From Zingiber officinale (taxonomy: Eukaryota; Streptophyta; Magnoliopsida; Zingiberales; Zingiberaceae), in assembly GCF_018446385.1 (NCBI RefSeq), contig NC_055991.1, forward strand, positions 114,929,794-114,993,793: DNA of 64,000 nucleotides, written 5' to 3'. Below the pieces are notes generated by a model, which was not told the origin of the DNA, ran no database searches, and saw nothing but the letters and a program-made list of their open reading frames with translations. Positions 33,719-51,630 of this stretch are shown in pieces; positions within the stretch are counted from its first letter, which is position 1; each line of letters opens with the position of its first letter. The position numbers and the translations under genes were made by a program.

Positions 33719-34545
33719 TGTGATCCAGAGGTAAAGTGAGACCCGGATGGTAGAGGAGTCAATGACACGTGGGGGTCAGAGTTAGCACGGTCAACATCCC
33801 GGGCTCGCTCGTTCGGCCGGCGTACTGCCCAGGCGGCAGCGCGACAGCCCAACTCAACGTTGGGTTTCCGACGCCTAGGGGTCGAGCGGAGCCCCCGCTC
33901 GACCGGACGGTGGACACTGCTCGACTACGCGTGGCGAGGCGAGAGCAGGATGAAGCATTAGGGGACGAGCGGGCCTCCCACTCGGCTCGGTCACTCCCTC
34001 AACAGTATGGGGGCGCAGCCGAGCGGACCCCCCACTCAGTCTTGTAGACGACAAGATGAGCAGGAGGGAATATCTTCCTCAGGGCAGGCATCACCGACAA
34101 GCGGCATGGTTGGCGGCATGGTCAGGCAGAGAATCGTACGGTGGAAGCCTCCACTGTCACGTCAGGGATATGCCCGGTCTGTTAAGGCACGACGTCAGAC
34201 ACGCTTTTCTGACACACTCATTACAGGTATGCTTTGAGAAGCGTGCACATCTCGATAAACGTGCACACGCCTTCAGGGATCTCTATATAAGGACCCCCAG
34301 ACTTCAACGGAGGTATAGGCGACTCATCACTGTAGCTACAGTCTCGTCATTCTACTTCAATTTCTTGCTGCCGGAGGCTGACTTGAGCGTCGGAGGACTG
34401 TTGCCAGGAACCCGTTCTCAGCTCGGTTTTGTGCTTGCAGGTTCCCGCCAAAGGTCTACGTCACTCACAGGGCTGCGCGGAGTCAACTAGAACACCACGT
34501 CCCCAGCGACCGTCGACTCAGCACTCGAACTGGATCAGATGTGTT
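33719..34545 (+). repeat. 3' LTR of the Tat-type element
   Basis: It follows a purine-rich tract and starts TGTGATCCAGAGGTAAAG. TCTATATAAGGACC at about 34282 is a good TATA candidate, followed by leader-like DNA (GACTTGAGCGTCGGAGG, GTGCTTGCAGGTTCCCG). The right end is estimated from the change to AT-rich spacer. Confidence 0.65.
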
Positions 34546-36169
34546 TGTTGATGTGACTAGAGTGATTGGTTACTTAGGAATAATTTATTATCTAAATAAA
34601 ATAAAATTAAATAATATAACCTTAATAACCTTTTGTTCAATAACTAAAATTATCAACTATTACCCCAACTAAATGCACTCTTAACAGTTATACGCTTTTG
34701 CTCCTTTGCATATCATTAGGTTAACTCTGAGAAAAGTGGCCAATAGTTCTTGATCCATTCTAAATGCCAATAAGGATTTTAATTTTTTAAAGTTATTATA
34801 AACATTGCCACACAAACTAATTCAGATTTTTGTTTCTTTTATGGTGATAGTTTCAATATTTTTAGATGATCGATTTTCTAACAGTAATCTAACCTCTTAA
34901 TGGTGAATTCTCATCCTCTAATATGTTTTATCTAATTTTTATTTTCTAAAAATTTCTTAAGTATTCAAATTATTTAACCTTTTAAAACTATATATATACA
35001 TATATATTTTAAACTAAAAGTATTAAATTTCGTACCTTTTAAAATTATTATTCTTTAAATTTAATGCTCCCGTGCAAAACATGCTTCTAATGTAATTTAA
35101 AATTGAATGTAAAATATTATAAAATTTTCTTAGGATATAATACTAGTGTAAAAAAATTATGATAATTTTAATTAATCTCATTAATTATTTTTGTGATGAT
35201 CGGTTTAGTTTCATGAAAATTTTCTATCGATCATCAGGATAAATCGAAAAGTGCACACGACGATCAACTCGAAAGCCCAGCATCCTTTGAGTGTGACCCT
35301 CATTTGAGGATATAATACTAGTAGAAATAATGACAAAGGATTATACATAATTAATTGTCTAAAATTAATGAATAATCTCAATCGTTAACTAGGGTGGTAA
35401 ATAAATTAAATAGTTATTAGTAAATTTAATATTTAGTTTGATAAGAATTTATTGTATTCATTGTGGTAAAAAGGATTTAGTAAATTTAATACGCTCGCCC
35501 CCAACGTCCCCGCCAACCCATCCCAAGGCTAACACGGAGGAAGTAAATCACGGACGACTACTAGCCTTTGGAATAATGACTAACACATAAAAAAAATATT
35601 TATCTCGACAACTAAATCTATCTGAGGGGACGAATTTATTGTATTCATATTCAATATGGACAACGTAAATTAAATAAATAACTTCAACATTTATGCTCAA
35701 TTTACGAATGTTCATTAATAAAAATTATAAACTATTATAAATAATATTCATGGATAATATAACGATTTTTTTTATGAATCATATATTCTATAATAAAATA
35801 GTTATCAAACTTATAAATAAATAAAAATTAATCTAAATAAATAAATAAATAATTTCAAATTTAAATTCATTAACTAATTAAATAAGTTAAAAAAATAAAA
35901 ATCAAATAAATTTAAATTAAAAATTGATAATATCGAAAAAAAACAAACTCAAATCAAGCTCGAATTAAAATCAAACTAAAAAAGGTAAATATTTAATAAT
36001 TTGATTCATTTTGGAATGACTGGGTTCAATTTTAAGAAATATAAATTGAAACTCATTTAAACTAATAATGCTCATTAATTTTGAAAATTTTATAATTGTA
36101 AAAATTTAAAATTGTAATTTGACTTGGACTGATATAATCAGCCCGACCGACCAGTATCTCGCGACAAGG
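34546..36169. other. AT-rich intergenic region upstream of CDKC
   Basis: The region is mostly A/T homopolymer-rich spacer with no coding pattern. It contains the truncated SINE at 35148-35306. The last ~50 bases before 36170 lead into the CDKC promoter. Confidence 0.6.
35132..35322 (-). mobile_element. 5'-truncated SINE with 16-bp target duplication
   Basis: The body at 35148-35306, read on the minus strand, contains GGATGCTGGGC, ATTTATCCTGATGATCGATA and a T-rich end. It matches the 3' two-thirds of the SINEs at 19.1-19.9 and 50.4 kb. It is flanked by perfect copies of AGGATATAATACTAGT (35132-35147 and 35307-35322). 5' truncation plus a long target duplication is what target-primed reverse transcription leaves. 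Confidence 0.85.
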
Positions 36170-36177
36170 TATATATT
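36170..36177 (+). promoter_or_regulatory. Candidate TATA box of CDKC
   Basis: TATATATT lies 264 bases before the main start codon, which would give a leader of about 230 nt. In the leader are a possible 33-codon uORF (36192-36293, only if transcription starts before 36192), an ATG-TGA pair at 36293, and an in-frame upstream ATG at 36338. Confidence 0.45.
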
Positions 36178-36433
36178 GCAATCCCTAGACAATGGCATTC
36201 AGTTCAGCACTCGCCGCTGTCGTTCTCGTCCTTGTCGGGTCGCCTTCTTACCTTTCTCTTACGACTCCATCGATCGCTGCTCCAAAACCCTAATGTGAGG
36301 ACTCAGCCATTGCTGGAGCATTAGGTTTAGTGTACCGATGTCTCTGTCGATTTTGAAGCGAATGACTTGTTCCTGTCTTTGCTGCAGTTTCTTTCTGTTT
36401 TTTTTTTTTTGCTGGTTCTGGAGGCGGAGGAGA

Positions 36434-42558
<6,125 letters not shown>

Positions 42559-43068
42559 CCAAAATTGTGTGCAATAGATGTACTGATGTTAACATGGGAA
42601 TGAGGTGTGATCATCTTTGCAACATTCTTAGAAGCTTAAAATTGTTGTCTGACATCAAGTTTTGAGTATGGTGGTGTTACACGTTGAAAATGATAAAAAT
42701 GCTTAAGATAACAGGCTTTGGTTAACAATTCGATGTCCTTGAGTGTCCCGTTTCATTTTGTTTTGAAGTATTTCCTTCCAAATAAACTTGAAAGATTCTT
42801 CCATTGTGTTCTAGCCAGTTTTTTGTCGATCATTTGATTTTAATCCAAGTGTCAACATGAAGTGCAACAGTGCGCATTGGCCTCAGCCCTCAAGAGAGAG
42901 TTGAACATAAAATAGTATGCAATAAACGTGAAATCGATAAATCAAAGAGAAAGTCAAGATAAATCAACCTGATTTAGCTAAAACATGAATCTGCAGTTAC
43001 AGATCAACCAAAAGAACTAAATGATGATCTTCTTCGACTGTAATTATCAAAGAGGAAGTAGAGACAAA
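42559..43068. other. Shared 3' region of two convergent genes
   Basis: The stop codons of CDKC (+) and the monooxygenase (-) are 510 bases apart, so both 3' UTRs and their polyadenylation sites must lie in this stretch or overlap. It is AT-rich with no coding pattern. Confidence 0.6.
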
Positions 43069-45381
43069 TCAGACTGATGTAACTGACTGCTCCAGCATCT
43101 CACACTCAAAATTAGTGTGCTCCAACATTGGACCCAGACTCACCAGCCTTGGCACCATCACATTGTTCCTAAATGCACAAACCAGAGGATCATCCCACTG
43201 CAACAGCGAGCCAGTGATATTAGAACGCACCGTCAACGGAAAAATACGTGCCCATCTCTCTCGGCTGTAATCTTGCAGTGCTTCGTCCACCGCCGAGTGT
43301 CGGCCACTCCTGATGGCAGTTGCTAACTTCTTGACGAGAACCACAGAGTCTTCTAAAGCGCAGCAAGCACCCTGGCCGAGGTTGGGTGTCATGGGATGCC
43401 ATGCGTCTCCCACCACCACCACCCCATTTGATGAGGCTGAGGGGGTGAGAATGGGCCATAGCCACCGGTCGACCAGCGGAGTCTTGATGACCACATCTTC
43501 TGACGTGTTCTGTATGACATCAAGTAGCTCTTCGGGCCAGCTTCTTACAAGGTTGAGAGCTTCTTGTTTCAGAACAGATGGGTCTTTGATCTTTGGCCCT
43601 GTTTTGTGAGAATGTATCCTTCATATGGATAAACATTAAAAGTATGAACTTGATCCAAGAAGCATGATGATAAATATTAAGCAATAGGAAAGAAGTATTA
43701 TTTGAACATTGCAGCATATATTAAGAGCATAGAAAGAAAGGACGGTGACTCTTCGACAATGCTACTAACTCGATCATCTAGTATAGTGCTGCCTCGTACT
43801 ATCGACAAGCAAAAGCTACATAAAATCTGCACAAACATATTGTGTAGCTTCCAAAATAGTTAACCATACAGAACAATTTAAGACTGGAACATCAAAAAGA
43901 TGATCTTGAAGAAGCAAACCTGGGGATACACTGTTCCAGCAAATAAACCAATAAACTTTTGTGGAAGATATTGGAAGGAAACCGGCTCGAATCCCCCTTC
44001 CATAGATGTAGTTCACTTTTGCTTTGTGGGAATGACCTTCAGGATATACAGCAAGGCCACGGAAAGCACAATGTCCAACATATCTGGGTTCTGAAAATCC
44101 CATCCATTTGGCTACAGGTGAGCGGACTCCATCACAACCTATAACTATCTGTTAAACAATGTCAGATTCAAGATGAAGTAATTCAATTCTCAACTTGAAT
44201 TCTCTGACGAGACATGCTTAAAATTCTACTGGTTGCCTTGACATCACCAAAAATTCAAACAGAACAGTTCCTATAGAAAGAGCAATATCGCTTGAAATTC
44301 TACATGGAACGACAAGTTCATGGCGATGTTTCTGTTTCTAAACTGTGAGATACATTTTCACCAGGACATGTTAATGACAGGGAATGTAATTGCTTGTAGA
44401 AATCTTGTGGAAAACTCATTTTCACATTAGAAAGCATGAATAAGAACTACTTTAATCAGAACATAATCCATGCCAATAGACTAACTTTTAAGATATAGCA
44501 TTCCATAAACTTGAAATGCAGAAATCTTCTACTTAAAAAAATCTTCTGTCCATTTACCTTGGCACGTATGCTGTCACCATCCTCAAGTTCCAGTAGTGAC
44601 CCATGGCTTCCATCTTTTCTGATTGACTTCAATCTGGATGAGAAAGATATTGTGTTTGGTGGCAATGGGCTAGCTAGAGTCTCAAGAAGCACCCTCCTCT
44701 CAACTGCACGAGCTTCCTGCCTGCAACAGCCATCATCACTTCCCGTAACGAATTCAACAAATTAGGCTACACAAGCAATATTGTCACCCTGGGGTTTCCT
44801 CTTCGAGGACAAACGAGCGAAGCTCCCTTCCATCATCGGCTCTCATCACCAGCCTGCAAGGAGCTGACACCGTGAACGAGTTCAGACGCTGAAAAAATGA
44901 AATCAAAGCAAGTGTCCCCGAAAGTGGTCGTCTTTATAGTTCGAAACGCACCCTTGGATCTGCAGGAACTGGCCGCGGAGCTCGTCCGCGACGCCGATGG
45001 AATCCAAGACGCGCCATCCGTTCTTGAAGAGCGTCAGCGAGGTGCCTCCCGCCCGAAGCGAATCCCCTTGCTCCAGCACCACGGATCGGATCCCGAGCCT
45101 GCGCTAGGGTTCGGGAAATATCGCAACCTCGGCAACATCGACACCACAAAAGAGAAGCGGAAGGGAGGGAAGAACCTGTGGAGAGAAAGAGCGGTTGCGA
45201 GCCCAGCGATTCCGGCGCCGACGATGACGATCTCCTCCTCACGCGGGTCAGCGACTGATGCAACGGCCGGAAAGACGGTCCGACGACGAGACGTCGATGT
45301 TGCATCCCGGCGACGACTGAGGGGGAATGAGGAGGGAGGAAGGCGAAGGAGAGAGCAAGAGGATGCGGCGGCGGATGCCAT
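43069..45381 (-). CDS. Plastid-type FAD-dependent monooxygenase (CTF2/MO family)
   Basis: This is a flavoprotein monooxygenase related to zeaxanthin epoxidase and bacterial aromatic-ring or urate hydroxylases; its plant substrate is not known to me. Exons in coding order: 45381-45176, 45098-44952, 44853-44788, 44720-44558, 44148-43920, 43598-43069, with matching phases; the product is 446 aa. Residues 1-45 are Ser/Arg/Ala-rich and look like a chloroplast transit peptide (inference). The dinucleotide-binding motif IVIVGAGIAG is at 51-60 with VVLEQ closing the Rossmann fold; the DG motif GCDGVRS is at about 198-204; the FAD-ribityl motif GDAWHPMTPNLGQG is at 334-347. RTPLVDRW-like KTPLVDRWLWP and CCALEDSVVL are typical of the CTF2A group. 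ATG 45381 is the first in frame after a stop-rich leader. Databases often call such proteins FAD-dependent urate hydroxylase; that name is weak for plants. Confidence 0.9.
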
Positions 45382-45469
45382 GGGAGGTGTGCGGTGGTGT
45401 GTGTCACCGCCATGGATGTGGTGGTGAAGAGTATAGTAGCGGAGTCGACTTGTGTTTGCGCCACATATA

Positions 45470-45890
45470 AATAAGAGGCGGAGAAAGAGCCAATCTTTCC
45501 AATCGAATTCCTTTGTCTTCTTCCTCCTCGATCCAGTCCGCAAGCCTGAAGAATTGACCATCACATATGCAGTCTGCAAGATCATGCAAGATTTCGCGGA
45601 ACACAAACTTGTCCTTCTTTCTCGCTGAACTCGCAAACAAACAATGTTTCGAAAGATCTTGAACATTTTCAGATGAACCCAGTCCAATGGCCTCCCATAG
45701 CTGAAACAACTGATTTTGTTCGAAAGGGTAATTCATGTGAGGCAAGATGCGTCTTCCCCATTCCCACCGGGCAGGCGATGATGATCAACGCAGGCGACTC
45801 CTTTGATTCTCCTTCTGCTCTGTGAAGTAGCGTCGCCTTCTCCACATCTCGGCCTTTCGTCTCTCCAAAGGTAGATCCACACTTTATCGC
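45470..45890 (-). pseudogene. NB-ARC (NLR disease-resistance) gene fragment
   Basis: On the minus strand, about 45750-45885 reads GRDVEKATLLHR...SPALIIIACPVGMGKTHLA, an NB-ARC start with a P-loop (GMGKT). About 45490-45745 reads LPHMNYPFEQNQLFQLWEAI, then FVFREILHDLADCICDGQFF, which matches the winged-helix part of NB-ARC (FPKDYEFEKDELIQLW, YVMHDLLHDLA). The two pieces are in different frames and lie almost end to end, so the ~200 residues normally between them (kinase-2, RNBS, GLPL) are deleted. No LRR follows. It is a host-type gene relic; it ends less than 100 bases before the monooxygenase start codon, so it may overlap that promoter. Confidence 0.6.
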
Positions 45891-46173
45891 AGAAAGGTCT
45901 GGATTTGTCAGTCCCTTTGAAAAACCCTAATCTCTTGGAGGAGGCAATCGGCTCCGTCGATGACCTCCGGCGACTTTTTCATCGCTTTCTTAAAGGGCGG
46001 GCCAGCGCCGTCGCCTCCTTTGTTCGTCGCTCGGCAATGCAGTAAAACTCAAGTCGACGAGCACGTCCTCCGCCATAGCAAGATTTTGCCTTCTGGCGTC
46101 ACGACACCTTCCGCCGGCACTCGATGGCGTGACCTGTTCTCGTGGCGAGGGAAAGCGCAAGCCGTTTCGGTCT
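45891..46173. other. GC-rich stretch without a recognised gene
   Basis: An open frame begins at 45960 (MTSGDFFIAFLKGGPAPSPP) but has no recognisable domain and runs into the transposon at 46182. It may be upstream DNA of the lost NLR gene. Confidence 0.3.
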
Positions 46174-46181
46174 GTGGTACT

Positions 46182-46782
46182 AAGGGTGTAATCGAACTAA
46201 GTCGAGTCAAGTCGAGTCGAAGTCTTAGATATTTGAGTTTGACTCGTTTATAATCGAGCCGAGCTCGAGTTTTATTTAACGAATATATTTATGATTCACA
46301 AGCTTATTCAAACTTTTATCGAGCTTAAACGAACTTAATAAATATAAATTAAAAATTTAAATATTCTTTAAAAACTTAATTATATATTTTTAAAAAATTA
46401 TAATATTCTTGTTAAAATTTATAATTTTATTCTAATAAATAAATTTAATAAATTTATCTATATTTTTTATAAGTAGAGGTAAAATTTATAAATTCAATAT
46501 CAAAATTATTATTTTTTTATTTAAAAGTTGATTCACGAGCTTAACGAATATATTCACGAGTTAATGAACTGAATATTGTGAAGCTTGAGCTTTGTTTGTT
46601 TATCTTAACGAGCCGAATATTGTGAAACTTGAACTAAGTTTGTTTATCTTAACGAGCCGAATATTGTGAAACTTGAGTTTGGTTTATTTATCTTAACGAG
46701 TCTTATTAAACGAGCTTAAACGAGTTTTTATCGAATCGAATTTTCAATAGCTCACGAACAGCTTGGCTCATTTACACCCCTA
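46182..46782. mobile_element. hAT-like non-autonomous DNA transposon 1
   Basis: The left end AAGGGTGTAATCGAACTAAG is an imperfect inverse of the right end (CTTGGCTCATTTACACCCCTA). Near-identical 8-mers GTGGTACT (46174-46181) and ATGGTACT (46783-46790) flank it, as expected for an 8-bp hAT target duplication. The interior is AT-rich and non-coding. Three tandem units of about 57 bp (AACGAGCCGAATATTGTGAA...TTTATCTT) lie at 46555-46720. Confidence 0.7.
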
Positions 46783-46790
46783 ATGGTACT

Positions 46791-47811
46791 CAATCGACAT
46801 GACTACTCCGCTCCGCTCTGCTCCGCTCTACGAAGAGCACCATCATTTCTATGTTTATTTGAAAATACGAAAAACATACAAATGATGGGTCTCTGATATC
46901 ATTCACATACAAATTATTGGGACCTCCAATCGGTCGGATTAACGGGGGCGCTGAGACAAACATATTCATCTTTTATCATCATAAAATTATCAACAATCTA
47001 ATCAGGTTCTACCATGACAGTAGTTAAGGGGTCTCTGAACATTTATATTAGTGGAAAATAATGACCTCAACTATATGTGAAATAAGTGAAGGTGATTGTC
47101 TTCTATCAATCCATATCAGAGGATGGGTCATTGGTGGAGATTGATAGCTCCCACTTATTTTATACGTGGAGCCATCACTCTCTATTAATGATGAAGAATA
47201 ATCCATCTTCTAACTCATATTTTACGGACCAAAAGAACTGAGCTGATTTTTCCTAGTTCAAGAGCGGATCGAAAAAAAATGGTCCAGAAATCTCATTTAA
47301 TAGTTAAGACGTGGGTATTATTGTATTAACATATCTTCTGTATGTCTTGATAATTACATTAATAGTAAATATTTATCTATGATTACCTATGGGCGGATAT
47401 TGCATCAATAATATAATCAGAATAATATACTCAGCGGTATTAAAGAATTACCCAACAGAACTAAATTAATAAACCAAAAGGTTAACAAAAAAATCATACT
47501 AAAGCGTTTGATTTATGTGTTTTTTTTTTGTTTTTTTTTTTCAAAATATCTATTTTTTTTAGAAAATAATTTTTAAAATGAATGTTATCTCTTTTACTAA
47601 AAAAAATCTATATAAAAAATAAAAAAATATTTCCTACAGATCTCATTTCTCATTATTAATTAAGTATTAGTCTCACTCATAATTAATTTAAACAAAAATA
47701 AATACATTTATTCTTAAATTACAAATCTCAAATCTCCATTCATATTTTTTATATTTAATTTTTTTAATTTTATAAATCTTTTCAAAAAATCTTGCATTGC
47801 ATGCTAGACAA
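46791..47811. other. AT-rich spacer
   Basis: No coding pattern and no structured repeat was recognised. Long A/T homopolymer tracts lie at 47515-47770. Confidence 0.5.
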
Positions 47812-47819
47812 ATAAAATT

Positions 47820-48499
47820 AGGACGGCAAATGAATCAAACGTTTATGAATAAGCTTGGTGTTCGGCTTGGTAAGAACTTGTTTATGTTCGTTAAATATAC
47901 ATAAGATTAATTAAACAAACAAACTTGAACATCTCGTTAAGCTAAATAAACAGGCTTGAACACATATGTGTTCAACTCGTTAATATTCGTGAACAATGTT
48001 CGTGAATAATGTTCGTGAATAATGTTCACGAACCATATTTATTAATAAAATACTTTTCAATATGCTAAATAAATAATAAAATAAAATAAATAAATTTAAA
48101 TTATCAATCTTAATAACCAATCAAACAATTAAAAGTTTCAAACAATCAAACAAGTTTGAATTGAGAGTTTGATAACATTTAAACGAACCAAGCTCAAACC
48201 AAGCTCAAGCCAAGCTCGAACCAAGCTCGAACCAAGCACAAGCCAAGCTCAAACCAAGCTCGAACCAAGCCCAAGCCAAGCTCAAGCCAAGCTTGAATTG
48301 AGAGTTTGATAACATCTAAACGAACCAAGCTCAAGCCAAGCTTCAAACAAGCTCAAGTTCATAAAAAATAAACCAAGCCAAGTTTGAACACTCATTTCAA
48401 AAGTTTGATTCATTTTAAACTCGGCTCGGCTCAGTTCAATTATTTTATCAAATAAACTTGAACACTCAAAAAATCGGTTTGACTCATTTACAACCCTAA
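47820..48499. mobile_element. hAT-like non-autonomous DNA transposon 2, same family
   Basis: The ends AGGACGGCAAATGAATCAAA and (inverted) AGGGTTGTAAATGAGTCAAA pair over about 20 bases. Similar 8-mers ATAAAATT (47812-47819) and ACAAAATT (48500-48507) flank it. It shares the right-end sequence type with the element at 46182-46782. Its interior has an expanded ~11-12 bp repeat (AACCAAGCTCAAGCCAAGCTC-type) at 48180-48350. Confidence 0.65.
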
Positions 48500-48507
48500 A
48501 CAAAATT

Positions 48508-50426
48508 GATCCAATATGAAAAAATTGAACCTTAAAATTACCCATAAGATTGAGATAAAATAAATAAACCTAAGGGAATAAATATCCATGAGGAAAAAAA
48601 AACCTTGTAGTTAAAAAAATATTATCTCACCAAAATAATTACCCTGACAACTTTGCTCTACTGTCCTTTGGGAACAAAAGGAACACGAAACGATCAATCC
48701 GTACTGTACTTTTCACATATGGAACGTGAATATTCCAAGTGAAAAAGTAAATAACACAATATATTGTCCGTACGAATGATGTATGAGAGTGATGGACAAA
48801 ACCATTTTCTACATAAGTAATGAACCTATATATTTGAAATTATCGAATGGAGTAGGTTTCAATTGCTCTTCCCACTTAATTTGCATTCATTTACCATAAT
48901 ATAATGGAATTAATTACTGATGTGGGCATTGCTGTTAGCAATTCATTTCAAGATGACATTACTATAACATCTAACAGAATTGCAGAATTTCCTGCCCCCA
49001 GTAATGGTGCAGTGGTTAAGCATTTGGCAAATTAATTAAAATTCAATTTTCAGCTCTGACATACGATAAGATATTTTCATTCCATCAGGATGAAAAATCT
49101 AAGACGTTGACGGTTGAGTGAAGTGAGAAATCATAGCACTTTTAAATTTATCCTAATTACAGATGAAAAGAAAGAATAAAACTTTACCAGACTGTTCAAT
49201 TCTAAAATTTTCGCATTTAACTAAACAAGGATTAAAGACACGGGATTAATACGATCAAAATAGAACAAGAGAGAAGTCATCAATCCATTATATAAATGAA
49301 AGATTTATATCAATTGACAACAAGTTTTAACAACGAAACTTAAAGATGAAGTCAAAGGATTATTGAATATACTTCAATAAGAAAATCAAGTAATAAATAC
49401 GTGACCTTCCTACAAGAATTTACGGGTACAAATACAAATACAATAAAACAAGAAATGTGATAAAAGTGAAAATAATTAACTTATAAAATTTGTCATTATA
49501 GTCCTCTGATTACTTGCCTAATGCACAAATCATTCACATCAATCATGGAACAAAACTCTTCTTGAAAGAATGCTCAAATTAAAATTATATAGTTTGTATG
49601 CTCCAACTAGACAAACACGAATATCCGTCCTGCCAGTAAATACCAATATTCTAAATGCTTGTAAATACCAAGAGAGTGTGCAAGATTTGATTAATAACAA
49701 TTCTTTGTATATTCCATTTACTAAATAAATACCCAAATAATTCATTAGATAATAAATAACTAATATTGTTTCCACACAACCATTTAAGTTGCACATGTAG
49801 ATAGATTTTAAGCTATTTTTCATGTGATGAATTGGCACTTTTCAACAGTAGTAGCACAGTGTCTGTGTGTGTCACACCATTAACATAACCTTAATGAGTA
49901 TCAACTGCTATGATGAAATTTGTGGCAGCTTGGCTAAAAACAATACCATTTAAAATTGAGTACTAAATAATATGATGAAATTGTTAACAACTAATAGTTA
50001 AAAGCAATGCCATTTTGAAACACAACTAAAGAAAATAAAGTTTTTGAAACATTACTTGTAGATAGATTCTATTATGCATAGATTAAAAGCTTGCGTTAAA
50101 GGGAGGGTAGATAGGGCAAATAAGAAACAAATAGTCGTGCAAGTAGTGATAATGTATAAAGAAGTGCACAATTTAACTTCATGTGCATCAGTAGCCTGAA
50201 TAGTATGGCACTTGCTACCTTTTCAATCATTTTAGTTGGTGCTGATATGTTATAGTAATACATGCATATGTGATCATCATGCAAGGGGCGATGATATTTA
50301 AACCAATATCAAAATTTACTAGAAGACATCATGTGTTTGTGTTACATCTTTGATGATAGTTAGAATTGATAGAAATGAAGCAGACCCCCTCCTACCCAAA
50401 ACACTATGCTCTATATATTGCATCTT
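48508..50426. other. AT-rich spacer with a possible diverged SINE head
   Basis: No gene is seen. At about 49001-49080 the sequence TAATGGTGCAGTGGTTAAGC followed by TTTTCAGCTCTGAC resembles a tRNA-like A box and a worn B box, so a diverged SINE may start here; no end or target duplication could be set. Confidence 0.35.
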
Positions 50427-50665
50427 GGGCTATGGTGTCACGACTTAATATTTAGATTGTCATCCAGGTATTCACGGTTCGATCTCCAGTTATGATATAT
50501 TTGTAAGAATTTTTTCTTCAAATGGGATGCGCAACCAAAGGATGCTGGACTTCTGGATTATCTGCTACGCGCACTTTCCAATTTACCCTGATGATTGATA
50601 AAAAAATTTCATAGGATCGAACCGATCACTCCAGAACTAATCAGTAAAATTAACCGGGCATTATC
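50427..50665 (+). mobile_element. SINE, full-length or nearly so
   Basis: The head GGGCTATGGTGTCACGACTT corresponds to the A-box region and CACGGTTCGATCTCC (B box at about 50476-50487) to the tRNA T arm. A body with ATTTTTTCTTCAAATGGG, GGATGCTGGAC, TTTACCCTGATGATTGATA and ATCGAACCGATCACTCC follows. It is the same family as the minus-strand array at 19.0-19.9 kb. Target duplication not clear. Confidence 0.75.
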
Positions 50666-51084
50666 ATCCATTTCTAGTAATAATTATCATCCACAACTAT
50701 TACATCATTTTAAAAGCAATGCATTGATGAGAATACTAATTTCTTTTAAGCAAACAAGAATATAATAATTAGAAATTGATTAATTACTAGAAATGGAAGA
50801 TTATAAACACTATGGATCTTTTTTTTTCCCTATTGAATTGTATTAAAACCTTCAGTAATTTAGTAGAATGGTTATCTTTGTTTTTTCCCTCCTTACAGTC
50901 ATTTATTGTTCGTGATTGAAGGTGGAGTTACATATATACATTCTGGAGTTGACAAGAAACTTCAACACATCACAACGATCCATAACACACACACCCAAAA
51001 AAACGCAGATAATACTACAAGGAAACTGATTTTTAATGACCGGATTAGCAAAGCAATTTAAATTGCACTGCTAAATTCAGCCCC
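50666..51084. other. AT-rich spacer
   Basis: No coding pattern or structured repeat recognised. Confidence 0.4.
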
Positions 51085-51598
51085 GGTCCTAATAATCCGG
51101 AGGCCCGGGGCGAAACGATCAAAATAGGTCTTTAATTTTTTTCATAAAGTAAAATTTATTTATAATAATTTCTTCTAATTTTTTCTAGATATAAAATCAT
51201 CTATAATATGAGTAATTTCAAAAAAATTTAAAATCTCTTTTTCGATAGATAAAATTACTAATCCATTTAAAACCTTCAGATGCAGCGTGTAGGAGGTGCT
51301 GGTGCAGCCGTGTATAGAAGTGGCAAAGGCGCAGCTTCGCTGTGACGCTGTCGTGGAGTCGCCGATAAAAAGGAGAGCAAATAAAAATGAAAAAAAAAAA
51401 AAAAGCTAAAAGAAAAGTGATGTAATTGTAAAAAAATTTAAGAGAAAATTGAGAAGTAGAGAATATGAAAAAGGAGAGCGCTCATGGAAATTGTAATTTG
51501 CTCGAGCTTGTCTGCTTGTGCCGTTGTGCGATGACGGAAGAGCAGGTGCAATGGACAAACAGTACCAGATTTACAAAACCTATTTCTTAAAATAATTA

Positions 51599-51630
<32 letters not shown>

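Larger units (their letters stand above)
24836..34545 (+). mobile_element. Rearranged Tat/Retand-type Ty3 retrotransposon with nested insertions
   Basis: A 3' LTR-like segment starts at about 33719 after a purine tract (TTGAAGGGGAGG). The first ~140 bp of the same LTR recur at 24836-24975, in the same orientation. Between them are a minus-strand pol fragment, a tandem array, and a long antisense extra ORF interrupted by two solo LTRs. Tat-lineage elements are known for tandem repeats and an extra, often antisense, ORF between pol and the 3' LTR; this layout fits. The element is heavily broken and internally rearranged (gag and most of pol missing, one pol piece inverted). Right boundary is approximate. 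Confidence 0.65.

Noticed and set aside
45960-46253. Plus-strand open frame of 97 codons
   Set aside because: It runs across the end of a DNA transposon at 46182 and has no recognisable domain.
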